Below are positions 17,302 to 25,019 of a stretch of 64,000 nucleotides of DNA, in pieces. Position numbers and translations under genes: made by a program. The first letter of the stretch is position 1. Each line of letters begins with the position of its first letter. The notes below the pieces were generated by a model, which saw only the letters and a program-made list of their open reading frames with translations, did not search any database and was not told the origin of the DNA. The stretch comes from Pseudogemmatithrix sp031430835 (GTDB lineage: Bacteria > Gemmatimonadota > Gemmatimonadetes > Gemmatimonadales > Gemmatimonadaceae). The DNA is taken from contig JANPCH010000052.1 in NCBI GenBank assembly GCA_031430835.1, positions 1 to 64,000 on the forward strand, written 5' to 3'.

Positions 17302-19116
17302 TCAAGGGATCGGCTTCGGCTTCATCGGCTTCGTCCCATTGAGCCGGGGCCGCGGGCCATTCCCCACCTCGACGGTCAGGTCCTTCAGGAAGCTCGTGAT
17401 CCGCGCGTAGTGCGGGTAGTCGATGAACTCGGCCTCGTCGCTCCGCTGGTGGTAGTCACCGTGTAGTCCGGTGAAGAAGAAGGCGATCGGCACGCCCTGG
17501 CGCGCGTAGTTGATGTGATCCGAGCGCGCGTAGAGGTTGTTGTAGCCCGCCCACGCGATCGGCTCGTCGAACTTGTAGTCGAGGCCAAGGGGCTTGAGCT
17601 GCTTCTTGTTCACCGACTGTACCGCGTCGCCCAAGTCCTTCGAGTCGAAGAAGGATCCGATCACGCCGACGAAGTCAGCGCCGCCACCCGGCAGGTCCTC
17701 GGCGCGCCCGCGGCCGATCATGTCCACGTTGATCGCGGCGACGATCGAGTCGATGGGAAGGGTCGGGTTGCGCGTGAAGAAGGCCGACCCGATCAGCCCC
17801 CCTTCCTCTCCCGTGTGCCAGATGAAGAGCGTCGACCTCTTTGGCTTCACCGCCATCGCCGCGATCGCCTCGGCGACCTCGAGCACACCCATCGAACCGG
17901 AACCGTCGTCGTCGGCGCCATTGTTGATCGAGTCGAGGCGCGCCACGGGGTAGAGCTTCCGGATCGAGTCCATGTTCACCTTCAGCGACGCGATCACCTC
18001 CGTGGTCAACTGCTTCATCCCGTTCGCGATCATCCACTTGATCCGGAGGTCGTTGAACGCCTTTAGCGAGTCCTTGTCCACCGGCGCGGCGAACCCGACG
18101 TGGTCGTTGTGCGCACCGATCGCGACATACTGGTTCTTGAGGACCGGGTCGCTGCCGGGGACGATCGCGACGACGTTTCGTCCGAACTCCGTAGGGAGTT
18201 CGATGAACTCAAGCGACGCGGTCACCGTGCCGCCGAGGGCACCGGCGCTCAGGCCGTCGATGTTCGCGCGACCGAAGAGGCGCGCCGCGGCGGCACGCGT
18301 GAGGCGCAAGTGCGCCTGCGGTTGGAGCGCGGCCAGCTGGGCTTTGAGGAGCGCCACCGTATCCACCGGGGCGTTCGGAATCACGTTGAGTGCTGGTCCA
18401 CCGCGTCCGCCGCCGCTCTGCGATGCGACCGTGGGATCATTGATCGCGATGCGCTGCGCCGTCGAGAGGTCATCGAGGTCGATCGTCGCGACTGCGGCCG
18501 CGTCGACGAAGCGACTCGGTGCCGCCGGGCCTCGACCAGGGCCGAACCCCTGACCACCTCCCGCAGGAGCACCTCCCACGCGCCGCACCGCCGGCAGGAG
18601 GACGACGAACTTGCCCACCGCGTCGGCAGCACTGATCTGCGTCGTCGTGTCGCCCTGCGTTCCTCCGAACACCACCGGCGCGTCGGCGATCGCGCGCGGC
18701 GCCCGCTGCCCCGGCACCGCGACGAACTCGCCGTTCCAGGCGAGAGGATTCCCGTTCACGGTCAGGCGCGAGCTCGACGTGAACTTGCGCAGGTGGTAGG
18801 GCAACACCTGGAAGTACGTACCGTCGTCCCCCGCCGGCAGGAGGCCGAGACGCTGCAGCTCGGTGGCGATGTAGTCGGTGCCCTTCTTGTTCCCGAGCCG
18901 ACCGACCTGGCGGCCCATCATCGAGTCGTCGGCGAACTGGTAGAGCCGGATCTTGAGGTCGCGGTCGGTGATCGCAGTCGCGGTCGGCGCCGGAGCGACG
19001 CGCGCGGGATTGCCGTATTTGTTCGTGGAGGGGGCCTGGGCGCCGGCGACAACAAGAACTGGCGCGAGGAGGAATGGCAGGACGAGCGCGAGGCGCGCGA
19101 GCCTTCGGGCGGACAT
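17302..19116 (-). CDS. Secreted M28 family zinc aminopeptidase
   Basis: 604 residues from an ATG at 19116, which begins a clear signal peptide (MSARRLARLALVLPFLLAPVLVVAGA). Metal ligands of the M28 site are visible in order: GAHNDHVG (His), NNGADDDGSGSMG (Asp), HTGEEGGLIGS (Glu-Glu, one catalytic), INVDMIGRG (Asp) and RSDHINYARQG (His). A PA-like insertion rich in Gly/Pro occupies about residues 150-310. It lies 64 bp downstream of the aminotransferase/CoA-transferase operon on the same strand, consistent with supplying amino acids to it, although no overlap links them. It is convergent with the amidohydrolase gene. Confidence 0.9.
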   Translation of the reverse strand: MSARRLARLALVLPFLLAPVLVVAGAQAPSTNKYGNPARVAPAPTATAITDRDLKIRLYQFADDSMMGRQVGRLGNKKGTDYIATELQRLGLLPAGDDGTYFQVLPYHLRKFTSSSRLTVNGNPLAWNGEFVAVPGQRAPRAIADAPVVFGGTQGDTTTQISAADAVGKFVVLLPAVRRVGGAPAGGGQGFGPGRGPAAPSRFVDAAAVATIDLDDLSTAQRIAINDPTVASQSGGGRGGPALNVIPNAPVDTVALLKAQLAALQPQAHLRLTRAAAARLFGRANIDGLSAGALGGTVTASLEFIELPTEFGRNVVAIVPGSDPVLKNQYVAIGAHNDHVGFAAPVDKDSLKAFNDLRIKWMIANGMKQLTTEVIASLKVNMDSIRKLYPVARLDSINNGADDDGSGSMGVLEVAEAIAAMAVKPKRSTLFIWHTGEEGGLIGSAFFTRNPTLPIDSIVAAINVDMIGRGRAEDLPGGGADFVGVIGSFFDSKDLGDAVQSVNKKQLKPLGLDYKFDEPIAWAGYNNLYARSDHINYARQGVPIAFFFTGLHGDYHQRSDEAEFIDYPHYARITSFLKDLTVEVGNGPRPRLNGTKPMKPKPIP

Positions 19117-19180
19117 GGATTCTCCGAACTCGGTGGGGGGACCGACTACGTGGAGGATACGCGGCGAGGTCACCTCACGT

Positions 19181-20503
19181 TCAGTCCCCCGCCTCGGCCA
19201 GGCTCGCCTGCAGGATCGTCATCGCCTCATCCACATCGGCGCGGGTGACGAGCAGCGGGGGCATGAAGCGTACCGTGCTCACGCCACAGGAGAGGAGTAG
19301 AAGGCCGTTGTGATAGGCTCGGGTGATCAGGTCGTCGCAGAGCTGTTTCGCCGGCGTCTTGTCGCTGCCGCTCGCCACGAGCTCCATCCCGATCATCAGT
19401 CCGCGCCCGCGCACCTCTCCGATCCGTGGCTCGCGCTGTTGCCATTCGCGAAGTCGCCCGAGGAAATAGTCACCGACGGCGGCAGCGTTCGCCGCGAACT
19501 CCTTCTCGACCAGGTCGAGCGTCGCGAGCGCCGCGGCGCAGCAGACCGGATTGCCGCCAAAGGTGTTGCCGTGCGCGCCGCGCTTCCACTTCTCCATGTG
19601 CTGCCGCTTCGCGACGACGAGCCCGATCGGCATCCCGCTGCCGAGGCCCTTCGCGAGCGTCATCACGTCGGGCACGACCCCTTCGTGATGCGCCGCGAAC
19701 ATCTTGCCCGTGCGCCCGACGCCCGATTGCACCTCGTCGAAGATCAGGAGGATGCCGTGTCGGTCGCAGAGTGCCCGCAGCCCCGTGAGGAATCCCGCGG
19801 GCGGCACGAGATACCCGCCCTCGCCCTGGATCGGCTCGATGAGGATCGCCGCCACTTCCTTCGCCGGCAGGTTCGCCGCGAAGAGGACGTTCTCGATGTA
19901 GTCGAGCACCGCCTTCCCCTGATCCGCGCCGGCGAAGAGCGGCCGATAGTTGTTCGGATAGGGGACGTGCGTCACCCCTGCCATCGTCGGGAAGAAGCCC
20001 GCCTGCTGCGTGTACTTGCTGCTCGTGAAGGAGAGCGCTCCCATCGTTCGGCCGTGGAACCCGCCGAGGAATCCGATGAAGCGGCCGCGCCCAGTGACGT
20101 AGCGGGCGAGCTTGAGCGCTCCCTCAACCGCCTCGGTACCGCTCTGGCACATGAAGCTGAGCACCGGTTCCTCACCCATCGGCTTGAGTTCGGCGATCCG
20201 TTCGCCGAGCCGCACCTGCCGTTCGTGCCAGTAGTCGCTTGAGATATGGAGGAATCCCTTCGCCGCTTCGGTGATCGCCTCGACGACCTTGGGGTGCGAG
20301 TGTCCGGTCGAACAGACGGCGATCCCCGCAGCGAAGTCGAGGAAGCGATTGCCATCCACGTCCCACGCTTCGGCCCCGCAACCGTGCGACATCACGAAGG
20401 GGTAGTCGCGCGGATAGGAAGGCGAGATGACGGCGCTGTCGCGCGCGATGAGCGCCTTGGCGAGGGGGCCGGGGAGGCTCGTCTTGATGTGGTGGGACTT
20501 CAC
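19181..20503 (-). CDS. Class III aminotransferase (GabT-like)
   Basis: 440 residues, fold type I PLP enzyme. Visible are the cofactor-binding SGTEAVEGALKLAR, GFHGRTMGAL, IFDEVQSGVGRTG (Asp contacting the pyridine nitrogen) and TLAKGLGSGMPIG with the Schiff-base lysine. Closest in style to 4-aminobutyrate/omega-amino-acid:2-oxoglutarate transaminases. The GTG start at 20503 overlaps the stop of CoA-transferase subunit B (GTGA), and a pyrimidine-rich stretch just upstream on this strand leaves no Shine-Dalgarno sequence, so translation probably depends on re-initiation. It is the last gene of a four-gene operon with another class III aminotransferase and a two-subunit CoA-transferase. Confidence 0.88.
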   Translation of the reverse strand: MKSHHIKTSLPGPLAKALIARDSAVISPSYPRDYPFVMSHGCGAEAWDVDGNRFLDFAAGIAVCSTGHSHPKVVEAITEAAKGFLHISSDYWHERQVRLGERIAELKPMGEEPVLSFMCQSGTEAVEGALKLARYVTGRGRFIGFLGGFHGRTMGALSFTSSKYTQQAGFFPTMAGVTHVPYPNNYRPLFAGADQGKAVLDYIENVLFAANLPAKEVAAILIEPIQGEGGYLVPPAGFLTGLRALCDRHGILLIFDEVQSGVGRTGKMFAAHHEGVVPDVMTLAKGLGSGMPIGLVVAKRQHMEKWKRGAHGNTFGGNPVCCAAALATLDLVEKEFAANAAAVGDYFLGRLREWQQREPRIGEVRGRGLMIGMELVASGSDKTPAKQLCDDLITRAYHNGLLLLSCGVSTVRFMPPLLVTRADVDEAMTILQASLAEAGD

Positions 20504-21267
20504 GGCAGATGGGAGATGGGGGAGGGGAGATGTGAGAGCGCTACACGCGCCGCGTGTGCGGCCTTCGTGCGGGCGTGCAGGTCCCGCAGCGTCGAGAGTT
20601 CGTGTGCGGTCGGCGGTGGGATCGTCGCGACCTTCGCGGCGACGCGGAGGGGCCAACCGCAGGCCGTGCGCACCGCAGCGGGCGTGACACCATCATACGT
20701 CGCGACCAGCGTGAGCTCACGCGACGAGGGATCCGGTTCGAGCACCCCCAAGTCGGTTATCACCGCCGCCGGCCTTCCTGTTGACGTCCGGAAGTCGAGC
20801 TTCTTCACGAAGGTCCGTGCGGTCTGCTTCATCACGACGAGTACCGTCTTCGCGTGCGCGGCGATCTCAGGCGCACCGCCGGCGCCGGGGAGCCGGACCT
20901 TCGGCTTCGCGTAGTCGCCGATCACTGTGCTGTTCAGGTCGCCGACGCGGTCGATCTGCGCCGCGCCGAGGAAGCCGACATCCACTCGGCCCCGCTGCAG
21001 ATAGTGCGTGAATATCTCCGGGAGGGGGATCACGCTCCGCGCCGTCTCGGCCAGTTCGCCGTCGCCGATCGAGAGCGGCAGGACCGACGGTCTCGTGCCG
21101 ACCGTGCCCGACTCGTAGATGAGGACGAGTTCCGGTGCGTGCGTGAGTCGGGCGAGATTGCACGCCGCGCTCGGCAGGCCGATCCCAACGAAGCAGACCG
21201 CGCGATTCCGAAGCCGCCGGGCTGCGGCTACGGTCATCATCTCGTCGGGCGTGTAGGTCGCGCTCAC
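20500..21267 (-). CDS. CoA-transferase subunit B (glutaconate/3-oxoadipate CoA-transferase type)
   Basis: 255 residues, family I CoA-transferase beta subunit. It has ARRLRNRAVCFVGIGLPS near the N-terminus, LIYESGTVGTRP containing the glutamate expected to carry the CoA thioester, and GDYAKPKVRLPGAGGAPEIA. With subunit A it should move CoA from acetyl- or succinyl-CoA to an organic acid. The GTG start overlaps the subunit A stop, and its own TGA overlaps the downstream aminotransferase start. The last dozen residues (SHLPSPISHLP) are encoded by a purine-rich repetitive tract (20508-20536) and look like a recent extension. Confidence 0.85.
   Translation of the reverse strand: MSATYTPDEMMTVAAARRLRNRAVCFVGIGLPSAACNLARLTHAPELVLIYESGTVGTRPSVLPLSIGDGELAETARSVIPLPEIFTHYLQRGRVDVGFLGAAQIDRVGDLNSTVIGDYAKPKVRLPGAGGAPEIAAHAKTVLVVMKQTARTFVKKLDFRTSTGRPAAVITDLGVLEPDPSSRELTLVATYDGVTPAAVRTACGWPLRVAAKVATIPPPTAHELSTLRDLHARTKAAHAARVALSHLPSPISHLP
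20508..20536. repeat. Purine-rich GATGGGAGATGGG tract at a gene junction
   Basis: On the plus strand the tract is almost pure G/A with repeats of gatggga/gagatg. It covers the last codons of CoA-transferase B and the space just ahead of the downstream GTG start on the minus strand. It encodes the Ser-His-Leu-Pro repeat at the protein C-terminus. It could be a slipped-strand or low-complexity insertion. Confidence 0.4.
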
Positions 21268-22118
21268 GTCACCGCCCCCACGCTGCGGAGGAAGCCGGCG
21301 TGGTCGGTGGTGCCGAGCACGTGCTCCCCCATCCACGCCGTGAAGGACTCGCGCGAACGCGCGATCTCGTCCCACGCGAGATAGAAGGCGTTGTCCCGCG
21401 CGTAGTGGCCGAGCGCGTAGGACGGGTAGGCGCCTCCGGGCACGTGCGCGATCGCCGCGACCTGCCACCCGGGGATCACGAAGGCGTTCATCGGCGCGCC
21501 GAGATCGCCCACGACCTCCTCGACCGTCACCACGATCGCCCGCGCCGCCATCGCGGCCTCGCGACTCGCGCCGACGATCCCGCGAAGCCAGACATTCCCC
21601 TCGCGATCCGCCCGCTGCGCGTGGAGGATCGTGACGTCGGGCTGGATCGCCGGGAGCGCGGTCAGTCGTTCGCCGGTGAACGGGCAGGTGACGTTGGAGA
21701 TCCGCGCGGCATTCGCGGCTGGGAGATCCGTCCCGACGTAACCCTTGAGCATCCCGAAAGGGAGCCCACTCGCGCCCGCCGAGTAGCGCACCGCCATCCC
21801 CGCGTGGCTGTGCTCGTCGATCGCGAGCGCGTGGGGCCAGCCGTTCTCGATCGCGTCGCGCAGCCGGTGCAAGGATCCCACGCCCGGATTGCCGCCCCAC
21901 GAGAAGGTGAGGGAGCTCGCACACCCCATTCCGATCATCTGGTCGTAAATGAGGTCCGGCGTCATCCGCACAAGGGTGAGGCCGCGACGCCGCTGGCGAA
22001 TGAGCTCGTGCCCCGCCGCGAAGGGGATGAGATGGGTGAAGCCCTCGAGCGCGACCGTCATCCCGTCGCGCACCTGTTGCGCCATCGCGTCGCGCAGGGA
22101 GAGGAAGGCGGGCGTCAC
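21264..22118 (-). CDS. CoA-transferase subunit A (glutaconate/3-oxoadipate CoA-transferase type)
   Basis: 284 residues from a GTG at 22118 (reading VTPAFLSLRDAMAQQV). The glycine-rich alpha-subunit region includes LEGFTHLIPFAAGHELIRQ, PDLIYDQMIGMG, and MKGYVGTDLPA with PDVTILHAQRADREGNVWLRG, all characteristic of CatI/GctA-type subunits. It forms the enzyme with subunit B, encoded next with a GTGA overlap. It also overlaps the upstream aminotransferase stop the same way. The acid substrate is unknown. In this setting it is probably the oxo- or semialdehyde-derived acid produced after transamination (inference). Confidence 0.87.
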   Translation of the reverse strand: MTPAFLSLRDAMAQQVRDGMTVALEGFTHLIPFAAGHELIRQRRRGLTLVRMTPDLIYDQMIGMGCASSLTFSWGGNPGVGSLHRLRDAIENGWPHALAIDEHSHAGMAVRYSAGASGLPFGMLKGYVGTDLPAANAARISNVTCPFTGERLTALPAIQPDVTILHAQRADREGNVWLRGIVGASREAAMAARAIVVTVEEVVGDLGAPMNAFVIPGWQVAAIAHVPGGAYPSYALGHYARDNAFYLAWDEIARSRESFTAWMGEHVLGTTDHAGFLRSVGAVT

Positions 22119-23440
22119 GTGGCCGGGAAGTGCTTCGTGAGGAGGCGGTCGAGCAACGCGAGCCCGTCGGCGAGATCCCGTTCGGCGATCACGAGGGGCG
22201 GTGCGAGGAGGATCAGGTTCCCCCGCGTCGCGAAGTTGACGTTCTCCGCGAGTGCCTCGCGGAGAAGTGTCACGAGTCCCGCGGGCCGCGTCGGCCATTG
22301 CTCGTGTGGCAGCTTGGTCGCCCGGTCCTTCACGAGTTCGACGACGACGAAGAGACCCTGACCGCCGCGCACGTCGCCGATGACAGCATGTCTCCGTTGC
22401 ATCGCGTGGAGCGACTCGAGCATCGTCGCGCCCAAGCGCTTCGAGCGCTCGATGAGGCGTTCGTCCTCGTAGGCTCGCATCGCAGCGACACCGGCGGCGC
22501 ACGAGAGGGGGTGGCCGGAGAAGGTGAGTCCGGTCTGGAGCATCGTCTTGTCGAAGTGCCTCGCGACCTCAGCCGAGAGGACGACCGCCCCCAGCGGAGC
22601 GTGCGCGCCGGTGAGTCCCTTAGCGAGAGTCATCAGGTCTGGCCGCCCCGCGTCACCGTAGCGCTGCCAGGCGAACCACTCACCACACCGGCCGAGGCCG
22701 CTCATCACCTCGTCAGCGATGAGATAGGTGCCGCTCGATCTCGTCGCCGCACGCAGGGCCGGCCAGTAGGTGTCGGGGGCGACGATGCCATTCGTGCCGG
22801 CGTTCGGCTCCATCATCACCGCCGCGACTTCGGCGGCTCCCGCGATCTCGATCGCCTTCGCGACGGCGCTCGCCGCGCGTCGCCCGCACTCATCAGCGTC
22901 GGTCGTGCCGAATGGGCAACGATAGGCATACGGCGGCGGCACATGTACCACGCCGTAGGCGTCGAGGTCCGCTTCCCCGGCGGTGCGCGTGTCTCCGGAG
23001 AGCGCCATCGTCGCGTAGCTCGCGCCGTGGTACGAGCGGTCGCGCGTGATGATCGTTCCGAGCGGCTTCTGCGAGGCTTGCCGCGCGAACTTCACCGCGT
23101 GCTCATTGGCGTCGGCGCCGCCAAGGGTGAAGAAGACCCGCCCTCCGGTGAAGCCGCTCTTCTCGAGCAACAGCGCCGCGAGCTCGGCGCGCGGCTCGGC
23201 GCCCCACGCGTTGGCGACGTAGCAGAGCTTCTCCGCTTGCGCACTGATCGCGGCCACGACCTTCGGATGCTGGTGTCCGAGATTCGAGCACTCCGACTGG
23301 CTCGCGAAGTCGAGGATGCGGCGACCGTCCAGCGTCTCGAAGTGTGCGCCCGAACCGCCGACGATCGTCGGCGCATCCCAATTGCTCTGGACGGTCCAGG
23401 TGTGGAGGACCGTCTCTCGTTCCGGCGGGATCGGGCGCAT
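22115..23440 (-). CDS. Class III aminotransferase (omega-amino acid type), operon leader
   Basis: 441 residues. PLP fold type I motifs are present: TLGGADANEHAVKFARQ, SYHGASYATMALSGD, LIADEVMSGLGRCGEWFAW and TLAKGLTGAHAPLGAVVL with the Schiff-base lysine. The pattern resembles taurine, beta-alanine or 3-amino-2-methylpropionate transaminases more than ornithine enzymes. It is the first gene of the operon with CoA-transferase A/B and a second aminotransferase. The ATG at 23440 is followed closely upstream by a TATATT element, which may give a leaderless or very short-leader transcript. It is divergent from the dimethylargininase gene (70-bp gap). Confidence 0.88.
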   Translation of the reverse strand: MRPIPPERETVLHTWTVQSNWDAPTIVGGSGAHFETLDGRRILDFASQSECSNLGHQHPKVVAAISAQAEKLCYVANAWGAEPRAELAALLLEKSGFTGGRVFFTLGGADANEHAVKFARQASQKPLGTIITRDRSYHGASYATMALSGDTRTAGEADLDAYGVVHVPPPYAYRCPFGTTDADECGRRAASAVAKAIEIAGAAEVAAVMMEPNAGTNGIVAPDTYWPALRAATRSSGTYLIADEVMSGLGRCGEWFAWQRYGDAGRPDLMTLAKGLTGAHAPLGAVVLSAEVARHFDKTMLQTGLTFSGHPLSCAAGVAAMRAYEDERLIERSKRLGATMLESLHAMQRRHAVIGDVRGGQGLFVVVELVKDRATKLPHEQWPTRPAGLVTLLREALAENVNFATRGNLILLAPPLVIAERDLADGLALLDRLLTKHFPAT

Positions 23441-23445
23441 AGGGG

Positions 23446-23453
23446 CTGAATAT
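23446..23453 (-). promoter_or_regulatory. Possible -10 element for the aminotransferase operon
   Basis: Read on the minus strand, the bases just upstream of the ATG at 23440 contain GTATATTC, a good -10 match only about 6-12 nt before the start codon. If used, transcription would begin at or almost at the ATG. No clear -35 or Shine-Dalgarno sequence was found. This is inferred from sequence only. Confidence 0.3.
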
Positions 23454-23510
23454 ACCGGTCCCCTGCCCGGTGGATTGCCGTCCGGAGGCGTCGCCGGTAC
23501 GCTTCGCCTG

Positions 23511-24287
23511 ATGACATCGGAGTGGATCGCCCTCACGCGTGAGGTCTCGCCGCGGATCGCCGAGTGCGAGCTCGTGCACCTGACGCGGACGCCGATCGAC
23601 GTCGGACGCGCACGTGCCCAACACGTGGCATACGAGCGCGCCCTCACTGCGATGGGGGTGGAGGTGCGGCGCGTCGCGGCGGCCCCGGAGCATCCCGACT
23701 CGGTCTTCATCGAGGACGCCGCTGTCGTGTTCGACGAGGTCGCCCTGATCACGCGACCCGGCGCTGAGTCGCGCCGAGGCGAACTCGCCGCCGTCGAGGA
23801 GGCGCTGCGGCCACTGCGGAAGCTCCTGCACATCACCGACCTTGGAACCGTGGATGGCGGCGACGTGATGGTCGTTGGCCGGAGCGTGTATGTCGGGAGG
23901 ACGACACGCACGAACGAGGAAGGGATTGCACAAATGACGCGCCTCCTCGCTCCATTCGGCTACCGCGTCCAGGGCGTCGCCGTGACCGGGTGTCTGCATC
24001 TCAAGTCAGCCGTGACCGCGATCGACGACTCATCGGTCCTGCTCAATCCGGCGTGGGTGGATCGTGCGGCACTCGCTCCCCTCGGCATCGTGACTGTCGC
24101 TCCCGGCGAACCGATGGCCGCAAACATCGTGCGCGTCGGGGAGAGACACCTGTACGCCCGCTCGTATCCGCAGACGCTCGATCGGCTCGTCGAGCGCGGC
24201 GCTGCGCCCACGCTGGTGGATGCCGATGAGCTCGCGAAGGCCGAGGGGGCTGTGACTTGTTGTTCGCTTCTGGTGCGGGTGCCGTGA
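23511..24287 (+). CDS. Dimethylarginine dimethylaminohydrolase-like amidinohydrolase
   Basis: 258 residues with the DDAH/arginine-deiminase superfamily layout: FIEDAAVVFDEVALITRPG (substrate-binding acidic loop), DGGDVMVVG, a catalytic histidine in GCLHLKSAVTAID, and a nucleophilic cysteine near the C-terminus in EGAVTCCSLLVRVP. The family hydrolyses methylated arginine to citrulline plus methylamine, or related guanidino compounds. The length is normal. It is divergent from the aminotransferase operon and its stop overlaps the HD-protein start (GTGA). Together with the neighbouring peptidases and transaminases this fits amino-acid salvage. Confidence 0.87.
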   Translation: MTSEWIALTREVSPRIAECELVHLTRTPIDVGRARAQHVAYERALTAMGVEVRRVAAAPEHPDSVFIEDAAVVFDEVALITRPGAESRRGELAAVEEALRPLRKLLHITDLGTVDGGDVMVVGRSVYVGRTTRTNEEGIAQMTRLLAPFGYRVQGVAVTGCLHLKSAVTAIDDSSVLLNPAWVDRAALAPLGIVTVAPGEPMAANIVRVGERHLYARSYPQTLDRLVERGAAPTLVDADELAKAEGAVTCCSLLVRVP

Positions 24288-24895
24288 CCTCGAGCGACCG
24301 ATGGCACGGCACCTGGGGGGCGCTCGGCGTCGCCGCCGGCGACGCGGCCGAATACGCGATGCTCATCACGCGCTACGACGAGCCGCATCGTCATTATCAC
24401 ACGCGACGCCATCTCGATGAGTGCTTCGCGCATCTCGATCCGGTCCGCGCGTTCGCCGAGCGCGTTGGTGAGGTGGAACTCGCGCTCTGGTATCACGACG
24501 CGGTGTACGAGCCGCGTCGCGCGGACAACGAGGCGCGCAGCGCCGACCTTGCGGGGTCGGCCCTGTCGCGGGCAGGCGCGATCCCTGTGGTGCAGGAGCG
24601 CGTTCGCGCCCTGATCCTCGCGACGCGGCACGACACTCCTCCATCGACGCCCGACGAGGCGCTTCTCGTCGACATCGACCTCGCGATCCTCGCTGCCGAC
24701 GACGCGCGGTTCGACGAGTATGAGCGGCAGGTGCGTGAGGAGTATGCCTGGGTGCCGACGATCCTCTTCCGGCACAAGCGCCGGGCGATCCTCGAAGGAT
24801 TCCTCGCTCGTCAACGGATCTGCGCGAGTGGGAGGTTCCCCGAGTGGGAGGCGCGCGCGCGGGCCAACCTTGTGCGTTCGCTCGCCAAGCTCTGA
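24284..24895 (+). CDS. HD-superfamily metal-dependent phosphohydrolase
   Basis: 203 residues from a GTG overlapping the DDAH stop. HD-type metal ligands occur in PHRHYHTRRHLDECF (His), LALWYHDAVYEPRRADNE (His-Asp) and ILATRHDTP, with a later Asp in LLVDIDLAILAAD. This matches the predicted HD phosphohydrolase family that includes proteins of about 200 residues with a C-terminal RHKRRAILEGFLARQRI helix. The substrate is unknown. Coupling to a dimethylargininase gene is unusual. An in-frame ATG at 24257 is less likely because it would overlap DDAH by 31 nt. Confidence 0.8.
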   Translation: MTSSDRWHGTWGALGVAAGDAAEYAMLITRYDEPHRHYHTRRHLDECFAHLDPVRAFAERVGEVELALWYHDAVYEPRRADNEARSADLAGSALSRAGAIPVVQERVRALILATRHDTPPSTPDEALLVDIDLAILAADDARFDEYERQVREEYAWVPTILFRHKRRAILEGFLARQRICASGRFPEWEARARANLVRSLAKL

Positions 24896-25019
24896 TTCGT
24901 CGCGACCGCAACGGCCGCACCCCAGTGACCGCCGTTCAGCTCTCCCCTGTGGTGAGATCAGTCTTGAATCCCCGCCGTGCTCCGCCGCGTAGAGCCAGCA
25001 CCTCTCAGCCCCGCCCACG

